A stretch of 64,000 bases of DNA, taken from NCBI RefSeq assembly GCF_025698545.1, contig NC_068569.1, positions 4,154,001 to 4,218,000 of the forward strand, read 5' to 3'. A program made the position numbers and the translations under genes. This stretch comes from Gossypium raimondii. Lineage: Eukaryota; Streptophyta; Magnoliopsida; Malvales; Malvaceae. Positions 1-9,916 of the stretch are shown one piece after another. Position 1 is the first letter of the stretch. Each line of letters begins with the position of its first letter. The notes beneath the pieces are model-generated. The model was not told where the DNA came from. It made no database searches and saw only the letters and a list, made by a program, of their open reading frames with translations.

Positions 1-1896
1 CACAGAGTAAGTCAGAATTGGCTGGAGGCCTGAAAACATCCCCATGGACCAGCTTCCACCCTGTCTCCTCCTGGGCTTCTTCTTGGGTTTCAAGTTGGTT
101 ATACTTGGAGATATCCCGATAAAGAGTTCGAAGCATGATCATAGCCACCATCCCTGAGAGGAAAAGTACGATCATCAATGAATTAACAATTGAGAACCAA
201 TGGATCTGATCATCAGCCATTAGAAGATAGGTATCCCATCGGGATGCCCACTTTATATCACTTTCCTGCAAGATGACAAGAAGTAGCTTGTTGATTAGCC
301 AAACTATAGCAAGTGGCATGGTATTCTCATTTTACAAGGAGAGACACAAGGCCGACCTGGAACTCGACATCATATGTAAATATGATCTCCTTTTTTTCTT
401 CAACCTCTTGAGGAGATTCAGAACTAGTAACAGCACGTTTTGCATGGGGATCACAGGTTGTCAGACGGGTCTTCTCATTCCACTCACCTTCGTATTCATG
501 TCTAACACTGCATTGTACATTCATGAAATTGGTTCGGTAAGAAATGTACAAAATAAAACCAGTGGTAAGAGAGGGTAACAGATATGCCTCCATCATAAAG
601 AATGAAATTTTTTAACCTGAATGGTTTGACCTCAAATCCAACAATCCTTGCAGAGCCTGACAATGGATCCTTGTGATATTTGACTGTAAAAGTCAAGTGA
701 TTGTGGATAAAGTGTTTTTCTTCCTTGCTCTACAAGTAAAGAAACCAAACCAGCACTGCTTGCATCATCAAATGGAAAAAATGATAAAAAAAAAAAAGTT
801 CTAAATAGATGCCAAACAATCTAGCACTTACCCCAGCATACCGTCCTCTGAGACCAACATGATATCCATACTGATACACTACAGCATTTTCCTGATCAGG
901 CCTTCTTATAGGAACAACCAATGGAAGGTTATCCAAAATCCTGTTGCAAACATATCATAGATATTACTTACTAAAAGAAGAAAGGGAAAACTACAAATAA
1001 GATTATCAAGAATGAGATACTCACATGTTAACTCGATACTCATCGTTGATCTTCTCCTTGAAAGCCTTTGCAGCTTTTTTATCAAGAATTTTACGACATA
1101 CAATATTGCACATTTGTGGTTCTCTCATTTTAAACTGTAAACAAATAATCCCTCTCAATCACTGAAAAAACAAGGCCCAGAAAAGAGATATAAAGAAGCG
1201 ATCTTAGGGTCCAAACGCACCACATAAGGAGAGTTTTCGATACGATCACCACGGAGGACTTCCCCAAGATTCTCTGCACTGTCAACTATATGCTCAGGCT
1301 GACAAAATGGTAGGGAATAATAGGAATAAGGAAGTTGAGTTTTAGTTGAAGTCAGCTTATTCACTTTCACCAACAATGGATCTCCCTGCATAAATACAGA
1401 GACAAGAATAGTAAACAAAACTACAATAAACCACCAGTTTGGTTAAAGCAAAGATCCCGTAGACTGATAATTGGGAATGACAGATTCAGTAAGCTTTAAT
1501 GAACATTCAAATTTCATATATAATCTTCAAACGTTAAGCCAAATTGATCATATAGAACTAAGGAAAAAAAATAAAAGCTTGAAACTGAACAGACTTAATT
1601 TCCAAAGAATCATCGTATCCAAATTCATTAAACCGAAACACCTATTCTAGAGATCATAAAACATAGATCTAAACAAAACCCAATAACAGAACGGAAAATC
1701 CAAGTCAACCCAAAGATCCAAAGCACACGATAATGCAAACATTAACTTACATGCATGTCCCGTGCATGCATGTGATGAAACTGACCTTTTTGAAATCTTC
1801 AGGAGCAACACCAGGGAGGTAGAAACAATGGGCTCGAAGGAAGAAGAGAGCTACCAAAGAGAAGGTCCATGCGACGTCAAACCTATGACCCGCCAT
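1..1896 (-). CDS. Transmembrane 9 superfamily (nonaspanin/EMP70) protein, N-terminal part
   Basis: Seven exons can be joined in phase on the minus strand: 1896-1786, 1385-1221, 1134-1025, 940-832, 729-617, 507-357 and 265 to the window edge, giving about 341 residues. The protein starts [20 protein letters not shown], a signal peptide, followed by the luminal domain with family-typical stretches such as [15 protein letters not shown] and [12 protein letters not shown]. The first membrane segment starts near residue 273 ([20 protein letters not shown]) and is followed by the conserved [13 protein letters not shown] and [16 protein letters not shown] blocks. TM9 proteins are Golgi/endosomal multispanning proteins with about nine C-terminal membrane helices; those lie beyond the left edge. 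All six visible introns are GT-AG. It looks closest to the Arabidopsis TMN7-type members, from memory. The start is the only ATG giving a signal peptide in phase with exon 2. Confidence 0.93.
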
Positions 1897-2390
1897 GGTT
1901 TCTGTCCGGATCTAGAGCCGTTTCCCAGATTCCCACTTTCCAAAGGAATTAAAAAGAAGAAAGAAAAAACCCTTACGTTACTGAGTTGAATTTTCTTGTT
2001 TGTGAGGGAAGAAATGAAGAGAAAGTAAGGGACAGAGAGAAGAAAAAGGGTGGTTCGTTGGTAAGCACGAGACGAAAGCCCTGCGGAGAGAGAGCAGTCA
2101 GAAACTATACGTTTATAGAGGGACCCCCCCTTCCCTAGTCACCAACCGTCTGATTTTAATTCTCTGATTTCCGATGTACGGTCTTGATTTTCATCAGGTG
2201 ACCTTGACGGTGACTGTCTGGGGCCATACGGTTTACATATGTTCTTTGTGTTTATGTCAGTCTACTTCTAGAAATGAAAACATGAATAAATTATTATTAT
2301 TATTGACAAAGGAAGAATTTTCAGATTGAAGAGCGCATTTTTTATTTCTCATAAATGAGAATAATAAATAATTGGTAAAAACCCTCACTG
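1897..2390. other. Leader and upstream region of the TM9 gene
   Basis: The stretch next to the start codon is purine-rich on the plus strand (pyrimidine-rich in the transcript), as is common for plant leaders. I see no further gene here. The DNA becomes AT-rich towards the repeat that follows. Confidence 0.5.
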
Positions 2391-2848
2391 GTCCCTCTTA
2401 ATTTCGATATTGGTCAAATTGACCCCTCTAAAAAAGTAATTTAGTCCCTATCCATTTTGAAAGTGAACAATTAAGGACAATTAAAAATGTTTACTTTTTA
2501 TTTATTTATCCTACTTTTAATTGGTATAATAACAATTTTAACCTTCAACACTTTCAAATTTTATCATTTTGGTATTGATTCTAAAAATTCAACAAATTTA
2601 GAATCGTAATTAAATTGATGAATATGTAAATAGTAAAGGCTAAACTTGTTAATTTATTTTTAGAATTAAGATAAAATTGATAGAATGTATAATTATTAAA
2701 GGCTATTATACCAACCAAAAGTATGATAACTCGATAAAGTAGTGAACACCATGATTAATTATTCTTGATTGCTCACTCGAATTTAAAAGGGACTAAATTA
2801 CTTCATTTTTTAAATGAATCAATTTATTAAATATCAAAATTAAAAAAC
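2391..2848. repeat. Long inverted-repeat (MITE-like) element
   Basis: The left arm (2391-2450) and right arm (about 2787-2848) are imperfect inverted copies: AGTAATTTAGTCCC on the left matches GGGACTAAATTACTT on the right, and the similarity continues outward. A second inner pair (GGTATAATA near 2523 and TATTATACC near 2703) shows that the inverted repeat runs inward towards the middle, so most of the 458 bp could fold back on itself. There is no coding capacity. This fits a miniature inverted-repeat transposable element; I cannot define a target-site duplication, so the family is unknown. Confidence 0.6.
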
Positions 2849-3854
2849 ATCATATAAATTACCTAAATAACTCTTAATATCTATCAGATTTATCCAGAGA
2901 AGCAAATTTGTTTAGACCTCTAAAACGTGTATGATTGATTCTGATACATTTTCCTTTTTATATTATAATAATTGACATAAACTAATAAATTATAAATTAC
3001 GTTTTCACATTTTTCCCTATCAAATAATAAGATCATAATTAATTTATTACGATTTCATTAATTATTTATTTATGTGTTTAATATAAAGAAAAAAAGGGTA
3101 TTTAAGTTATAAGCTCATTAAACCCAAAGAATAGACATGAAAGGACTGGATCTGTTCATGCACATTATGATCAAAACCCAAACGCAATAACTTCTAAAAT
3201 TGTTATTAGAAAAAAAAAAGGTTCATTTAAATATATGAGATTTGGTGTTTATATTGTTGGTGAGTGATCAATCTCTAGATTAGGTGTGATGATCCCACTA
3301 CGCTTAACTTAAGATGTTGGATCTAACTGGTAGTTTAAATAACAACTATCATCACAAAAAGTAAGAACACTTTTTTTCAAAGGCAAAATCTCCCTTTCTT
3401 AACATCAAATCTTGTCTTATTATCCCTAAAGTTTGCTGATTTATTATAAGCGTTTTATAAATCAATTACATAGCTATTTTTTCTATAAGCATATACTGTA
3501 GCATAGCTTGAATGATGATAATTAGCCTCATGTCTCCCACCACACCTTGTTCTCTGCACATATGTAATTGAAACAGGCGAACAGGAAAGAGCTCAGCCAC
3601 TATGATGAAGAAGATTTAAGTGCAGATACTCGATTGTGGTAAACTAACACAGAAAAGAAGATGAGCTATTCAATGCCAGGCTACCTGTTGGTGTGCCCGA
3701 AATTGGGAAGGTTTAGGAGAAAAAAAGCTTTGATAATATCTCCTGGTCTCACGTGTCATGTTTTCGCAAGATGCAACATAAAAGATCCAGTGCGGAAATT
3801 GGAAAAGAAAATGAAAATGAAAGAACAAATAAAAACATAATAAAGAAAAGCTGC
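2849..3854. other. AT-rich intergenic DNA
   Basis: No ORF with recognisable protein similarity was seen. The sequence is AT-rich with short homopolymer runs. Confidence 0.5.
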
Positions 3855-4247
3855 TCCTGGGGGTTTGATTTGCCCGAGGACTTTTGCTGTACCAAGAAGT
3901 GCCGCAGAACCTCCCGTGTCAGTTTTCATGGTCTCAGTCGAGCAACCAAGTCCGGTCTTGATATTTTGGCCACCACTAACAACATTTAAGACGAGCAATA
4001 TAAACTTGAAAAGAAAAAAGGCAGGCATCTAATCTCTATCCTTGTTTTGTTTCCTAAAGTAACTGAATTATACATGTATCTTCTTGTTAGAATATATTTA
4101 TGTAAGTATATGTGAAATTACCTGTCAAGAGTTGATCCTTTTCCAACTAGTGCTAACTTAGCTTTAATAGGTCCACTTGGGGGTTTGTAGCACAAATGGA
4201 TGAGATAAGGGGAATCTACAGAGGTTACAGCAACACCCATACATACT
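3855..4247 (-). pseudogene. Leucine aminopeptidase (M17) gene fragment, two exons
   Basis: On the minus strand 4247-4122 reads GVAVTSVDSPYLIHLCYKPP then SGPIKAKLALVGKGSTLD, and 3975-3855 continues with [20 protein letters not shown] and [21 protein letters not shown]. These match the core of plant leucine aminopeptidase (family memory: IHLCYKPP, LALVGKGLTFDSGGYNIKTG, MKFDMGGSAA, GQIKPPG). The two parts are separated by an intron with GT donor (4121-4120) and AG acceptor (3977-3976), at the position splitting the Asp-Ser codon. Intron retention means the fragment came by DNA duplication, not from an mRNA. The metal-site Lys and Asp of VGKGxTxD and the Asp of MKTD are still present. I found no further LAP exons on either side, there is no start, and several conserved residues have changed, so this is a relic of a host gene. 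Confidence 0.75.
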
Positions 4248-5180
4248 AAAATTAATCAAAATTAATCAATGGAAAAAGCGAATCCAAGGATCTAACTAGG
4301 GTCATCTTATAACATACATACTAAAAGCTGACCAACGTAGTTAGCTAATTCTTGCTCCTTCTATTTCAGAATTGCGCCTACACTCGTCAACCAATGGCAT
4401 GCACATAAAACTTTTAAAAGCCCTTTAAAGAATCAATCCACAGTCAAAGGTCAATGGTTTTTAAGAACAGAACTTTGTATCTCCAAACAATCAAAGTTGA
4501 CAGCTTTCTAAGAAAGATAAATACCCCTTCTAAGATTTCAGCAACCAAAATTTATAGTGTTAGGACTTTTTAACTTTTATGAAGTATTTATATCCAACAC
4601 TTGTATTCGACACACGGATATAGAGATATGACTTTTAAGATTTTTCAAATACATGAATTAACTTAGAAAAATTAACCATATTGTGTCAAATACATACTCA
4701 TATTCAACACTCACACTCGAATTCGTGTAACATAAATTAAAACAGAATTTTTTATATATTAGAAGGTTGAGTATGACCAAGAGTGACGCCAGCGAGAGTG
4801 TGTGCCACGAACTTGGCTCTTGGAGAACACAAAGAAACAAGTAGTAAATAAAATCTAAGCGTAGATAAACAATGTTACTTAGTGAATAACAAAGACGTTA
4901 AAAGGAAAAGAAGAAACTGATTGAGATAGCTGCAGAGACACAAATAGATTGTATCAAAGAAACAGTTTCTTGTGGTTAAATCCTTAGCAAGCACAAGCCA
5001 TGTTTCGACATGAATTGAGATTTGGTAATGAATCATCAGCTCGTGCAGATGACGGATGGCATTGACAATTGACATCATTTTAAAGGGCATCTCATGTCAT
5101 CTGAAGTCCTTGCTTTCACTTTATGGGTCTTTAGTCCTTGATTCGGCTTATTGCATTGCCACCGGACATTGGGAAAAAAA
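4248..5180. other. Intergenic DNA
   Basis: Short ORFs on both strands show no recognisable similarity. I looked here for upstream exons of the leucine aminopeptidase fragment and saw none. Confidence 0.45.
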
Positions 5181-5182
5181 AT

Positions 5183-5261
5183 CCTAAGCCCAATCAATTT
5201 AATCTCAGCCCAAATTGCCTGAATCACGTGCCTTCGCCTTGCAAGTCCTCACGATATATAC
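5183..5261 (+). promoter_or_regulatory. Probable core promoter of the PSMD9 gene
   Basis: Two AGCCCAA elements (reverse of the TTGGGCT/site II class, near 5188 and 5208), a G-box CACGTG at 5225-5230 and a TATA-like ATATATAC at about 5254-5261 stand in this order roughly 100 bp before the start codon. Site II motifs are common upstream of plant housekeeping genes. The elements are seen in the sequence; their use is inference. Confidence 0.45.
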
Positions 5262-5353
5262 AGTGGTTTTTTTCCCAGAAAATGAAAACCCCACAAACTC
5301 TATTTTCTTTTCCGCCAAGTTAGTTCTAAAACCTTACAGAACTACGCTTAAGA

Positions 5354-6714
5354 ATGGTAGGGGCAAATCTGAAATCGGAGACGATAAAGCTGATGGACAA
5401 GAGAAGTGCAATGGAGGCTGAGATGAACGCCATAATTGAACAGCTTTGTCAACCTGGGGGTCCTGGTCTCTCTGGCAACCTCGTCGATTCCGAAGTATTT
5501 TCCTTTTCTCTTTATTTGGATATCCATATTTTTTTATTTACTTCAATTTCATTTTTAGGATTGAAAGTTCCAATCTTTTCTATTTCTTGAAATTAGGGTT
5601 TCTGTATTTTCAGGGTTTTCCTCGTGCTGATATTGACATCCCAGTTGTTCGAGCACAACGGCATCGTCTTGCTGGTAGGCTCCAGTTTATTATTTTCATA
5701 TTTGTTAGGATGGTAGAGTTAGTGCATTTGAGGAAGGTTTGTGTTAAGTATATTATTATTAACAAAGTTAGCAACTTTTTTTTCATTTAATTTGAGCAGA
5801 ACTGAAAAATGATCACCAGGAAATTACAGAAAAAATTAATGTTAATATTCAAGTTTTGCATTCAGCAAAACTCACTTCAACTCCTAAAGATTCAGGTTAG
5901 TAGCCCAATTTCTTGCACCATTTGTTTAGATAAATGATTTTCTGCTATGATCTTCCAATTACCTTATGTTTTCCAATGGAAGTTTAAAATTACCTATTTA
6001 CGAATCCGATAGGTGTTGAAACGAATCAAAATGCATCAGTTGCCACTGCTGGTGCATCAGCGTCCTTGCAAAACCTTGTTTTGAGGGATTCTTCGAGTGC
6101 CAATGATGTGGATATGATTTCTAGTATGCCCTTTGCAATGGTAGATGAAATAGCTGATGCATCTCCGGCAGCTGAGGATGGTTTACAACTTGGAGACCAG
6201 ATTGTGAAATTTGGTAATGTGAAAGCTGGAGATAGTTTGCTACAACGACTTGCTTCTGAAGCTCAGGCTAATCAGGGTCATCCCCTACCTGTCATAATCA
6301 TGAGACAAGGAGCATTGCTTAATCTATCATTGACTCCTAGAACATGGCAAGGCAGGGGCTTGCTAGGGTATGTCATTTCTACTTAATCTGCTTATTGGTA
6401 ACAGCCTTAAATTACAAATCATGTCAGTACATCTATACCTTCAGTTTAGATTTTTAAAACAAATATTCAATTTCAAGAAAATAGTTTGAGGCCAGATATA
6501 ATGATTGGTCATGAATAGTAGTAATATATACTTATGCAATCAGTAGGAGAGCAAAGTAGGGCTTATAGATTATTGCTGTAGTGAATATTGTTGCTTAACA
6601 TATGCATGAACTGCAAAAATAAATTGCTTAGCGTTGCCTACTTACACACTTTGGAATATTTACTAATTTGTGGATGATGTTGATCTATGCAGATGTCATT
6701 TTCGTATCATGTGA
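5354..6714 (+). CDS. PSMD9: 26S proteasome assembly chaperone, PSMD9/Nas2 (p27) homologue
   Basis: Five exons join in phase: 5354-5494, 5614-5674, 5800-5895, 6013-6367 and 6693-6714, giving 224 residues. The N-terminal part (residues 1-95) is helical and contains MDKRSAMEAEMNAIIEQL and DIDIPVVRAQRHRLAELKND, as in Nas2/p27. After a Ser/Ala-rich linker, residues about 139-210 form the PDZ-like domain (FAMVDEIADASPAAEDGLQL, GDQIVKFGNV). The protein ends GRGLLGCHFRIM; the last seven codons lie in a 22-bp exon. In yeast and mammals this chaperone binds the Rpt5 tail during assembly of the proteasome base. Length and domain order are normal for the family. The ATG chosen is the first in the exon and gives the conserved N-terminus. 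Confidence 0.93.
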
Positions 6715-9002
6715 TTTTGCTGCATCAATGGATCAGAATACAGCAATTTGGTTGCCTTTGTTTATCTGTTAGACAACACTCAGACAGGCACATTGACATG
6801 ACTTTTTTTTTTCGTCTATATATACCTTGGATTCTTGAGGATATGCCAAATATTTTGTTTTTGAATGAATCCAATGTTTCTCTTGCACTGCTGAGATGGG
6901 GTTTTTTTAAGCTTTTAGATTGATCCTTCATTATTCTGTGTGCTGTGAGGTAAGGAAAGCTACTGCTGCTGTTATTCTGTCGCTTGTACAACTCAAATCT
7001 ATGTCAAGATGAATGAAGTTAATTTCTAGTAGGTGTTTCAGAGTCGTAGGTTCAAGGAGAAATGACTGATTTTTCAGCTAAATGATTAATTGAGTTCTTG
7101 TTCTTAAGAAGCCATTCTTCTTGATAGGAACTAGGAAGCCCCTAATATTAGCTAGTGAGAGTTAACAGAAGGAACATGACAAACTAGCCCATCACTAATA
7201 GTTTGTCAACTTGAAATTGAGATTTTTGAAGCATGGTTACATGGAGATCAGATTCAGATGCTTACATATGAGGTAGCCGGTGATATAGATTATATCTTAG
7301 GGAAGGGTTGTAGGGGCTTGAAAGTTTTATGTACACTGTTAATTTGTAGGCTTGGTTGGAGGGAGGTTGGGTTTGTTTGCAGTGTAAGTTTGGTTTAGCT
7401 TTCAATGAAAGCTGACGCAGAATGTAAAATTATGGGAGTGAGAAAAAGAATCCATAAACATTTGCACTATTTGAAGTGTTCAAACAAAGAAAGGTAGGGA
7501 TTTGAGTCTTGAGAAACTTTGCCTTCTCCACCACCCCATCCCATGTCAAACAAGTCTCTTAAGATTTGATACATTGCCCTCTAGTATGAGTTGAGAGTCT
7601 TGAGACCAATGACTGAATTTATGATTTTCAAGTTTTAAGAATGAAATCTCCCTTTTTCACCTCCTCTACTTGATTAATAGCAAGAAAGGGATTTGTGTAG
7701 CATTTCCTTGCTTTCGCTTTTGCTTTTCAAGTTTTATGTCTAAATCTTCCTTTCACCTCTTTAACTTTGATCCTAACTTTTCTTCTGTTGTACAATATTA
7801 AAAGTATATTTGTCAATAAAATATGACAAAAACATTCCCGTTCCTGCACTAGGTCAAATGCCTACAGCCTACCCCATGTAAATTATAGTTTACTCTATAT
7901 CTATTTAAAAGTGTTGGGTAAGAAATCTTGATTCATTTCTTCCCCCTTGTTTCTCGGTTGATGATTCCCACTTTCATATCCACTACAGCTGAAATGCGGC
8001 ATATATCCACTATCAGATAATAATCCATATATGCACTTTGATAAATCAAGAGTAAGTGGATCAGTAAGTTAAACTTTTAGCATTAGAAGATTACTTGGTT
8101 TTAAATTCTATTTTTATTCTTGAACCCCACACCGTAAAGATAATAAAATTTTGGACCCATCTTAAAGAAGTTTAACTGATTAAATAGGTTAGACAAGAGT
8201 AGATTACTCACCTAAATATTAGTTGCTTTTTCTTAGATGAAATATTGTCATTTCGGGAAATTGGACTGGTTAATACACATCTCCCTTCAAGCGCTAAAAT
8301 TGGATTTAGGCAGAGGTTAATACTTTGTAAACATACCTATTGTGGAAATGGTGGTGCAAACACGATACCTGGTGACAGCAAGCTTTTCTTCTTTTCAACA
8401 GGCAACGTATTGAGCAAGTTCCTTAAATTGATCTTTGTGCTGAAAACCCTAAACCACGTTTCTGCGATTAATTGCTTAGCAGAGGCCAAAATGAAGCTGA
8501 AGCCATTCGCTTAATTTTAGCCTTAACTCATGAAAAACTCAATTAAGAGTTAGCTGCGTGGGCCACGCTTAGAATTAACAACCATTGAATTTCTTGGTAA
8601 CCCAACTGGACCCAGAAGAAAAAAAAACTGGGTTACCATTGGTCATTGTCATACGATGAAATCTCAACTTGGAATGTAAAAGTAAAAAGCCAGAACCAAA
8701 AAATATCAAATCAAACCAAAGTCAAATTCAATTACTGTTCACCTTACAATTCTTTATTCTTCCCTCTCGTGGTGCTGCTAAACTTGGAACAAATTCCATT
8801 ACCACGGGCATACTACATATAATTATTGTCGTGGAGGATGGTCCCCTAAGTTGAGTTGTATAACTTAATATCGAGCAAGTTAATCATTTTTTGTTATTTT
8901 AAAGGCATTTTTTCTCATAAAATGAAATCCAGTTGCAGACATTAAAAAATAAGTTGATCCCCCTATTCTATGCTTATTTGGTACACCAAACCTTCATTAA
9001 CC
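6715..9002. other. 3' region of PSMD9 and intergenic DNA
   Basis: The first few hundred bases are likely 3' UTR. The rest has only short ORFs; one of 89 codons (8245-8514) has no recognisable similarity. No RNA gene or clear mobile element was recognised. Confidence 0.4.
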
Positions 9003-9010
9003 TATATATA
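9003..9010 (+). promoter_or_regulatory. TATA box candidate for the TAG-type glycosylase gene
   Basis: The sequence TATATATA lies about 900 bp before the start codon. It is followed by a pyrimidine-rich stretch typical of a plant leader. A TTTGTAG acceptor-like site at about 9591 suggests a leader intron, so the long distance to the ATG is plausible. The position is seen; its role is inferred. Confidence 0.4.
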
Positions 9011-9641
9011 GAACCGGTCACTCTCATATAAAATACAGCAAGCAAAAGGCCAATCTTCACTTTTCTTTATCTTCCATTCATTGGTTCGTTACTTCTTTGT
9101 CTACGCTATTAATATAGTAATTTTGAGACAGTAATCCAGTTCTCATAGGTCGAACACTTTTTTTTTTTTTTGAAGTTTCCAATCAAATTTTCTCGGTCAC
9201 TTTCCTGCATTTATTCGAGAAAAAGAAAGAAGAAAGTATGGAGATGCTTGCAAATGTGTTGTCTTTTTTTCTTCCCTGAGAGAGTGACTGGAAACGGCAC
9301 AGTTTGAAAGCACTTTTCTTTTGGGGTAACAGAATAACTTTTTCTCTCGTTTCCACAGTGCAGAATAGAATCTCTGTTTTCTTTTAAGCTAAATTCGAAT
9401 GCTTTAAATGAATATACAACGTGATCCCTTTTTTTTTTTCCTTTTTCTTTTCTAATTTTTTTATGTTTAAAGTTTGAACCTTTAGCTTCTACTTCTTAAA
9501 AAAGTAATCTCATTTTTGTTTAACTTTGGTTTGGGTATTCGTTCTTTTGTGTTTTCATGCTGATTTGAAGACCTTGTTTTTAACTTTGTAGGACATCTTG
9601 TGGGGTGAAAAGCTAAGATCTGTTTGAGAGGCTCTCAAGGG

Positions 9642-9713
9642 ATGAATGTGTGTACTGTAAGCTCAAAATATTATGCAATTGTTGGCGTTGAAGGGTTTGA
9701 TGAAGTTGTTTAA
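9642..9713 (+). promoter_or_regulatory. Upstream ORF (23 codons) in the glycosylase leader
   Basis: An ATG with an in-frame stop at 9711-9713 lies between the likely leader-intron acceptor and the main start at 9917. It would encode MNVCTVSSKYYAIVGVEGFD followed by three residues. If the transcript includes it, it would lower or condition translation of the main ORF. No homologue is known to me. Confidence 0.35.
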
Positions 9714-9724
9714 CCTTTTCCTTT

Positions 9725-9814
9725 ATGAGGAATGTGATTGCTTTTTGGATTTTATTAGTGAGTTCTGATAATTTTGAGGTTGGATTGACAATGTTGAGGA
9801 TTGGAATGAGCTAA
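9725..9814 (+). promoter_or_regulatory. Second upstream ORF (29 codons) in the glycosylase leader
   Basis: This small ORF starts MRNVIAFWILLVSSDNFEV and stops 102 bp before the main ATG. It contains two further in-frame ATGs. It follows the first upstream ORF by 11 bp. Presence in the mature transcript is inferred. Confidence 0.35.
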
Positions 9815-9916
9815 AGAGCTGATAAAGTGAGTGAACTTTGGACTGTTTTGAGGTTTTCAAAAGAAAAAACTGAGATCCCTTAATAATTAGTGTTGATTTG
9901 ATAGATTTCTTAACCT

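Noticed and set aside
3756-4028. A 90-codon minus-strand ORF as an intact gene
   Set aside because: Its middle is the leucine aminopeptidase exon; the start and end are intron and flank read-through, so it is not a gene of its own.
4875-5090. A 71-codon minus-strand ORF as a small gene
   Set aside because: The protein is hydrophobic and low in information, with no homologue recognised and no promoter-like context.
8245-8514. An 89-codon plus-strand ORF
   Set aside because: No recognisable domain, no splice partners and composition like the surrounding spacer.
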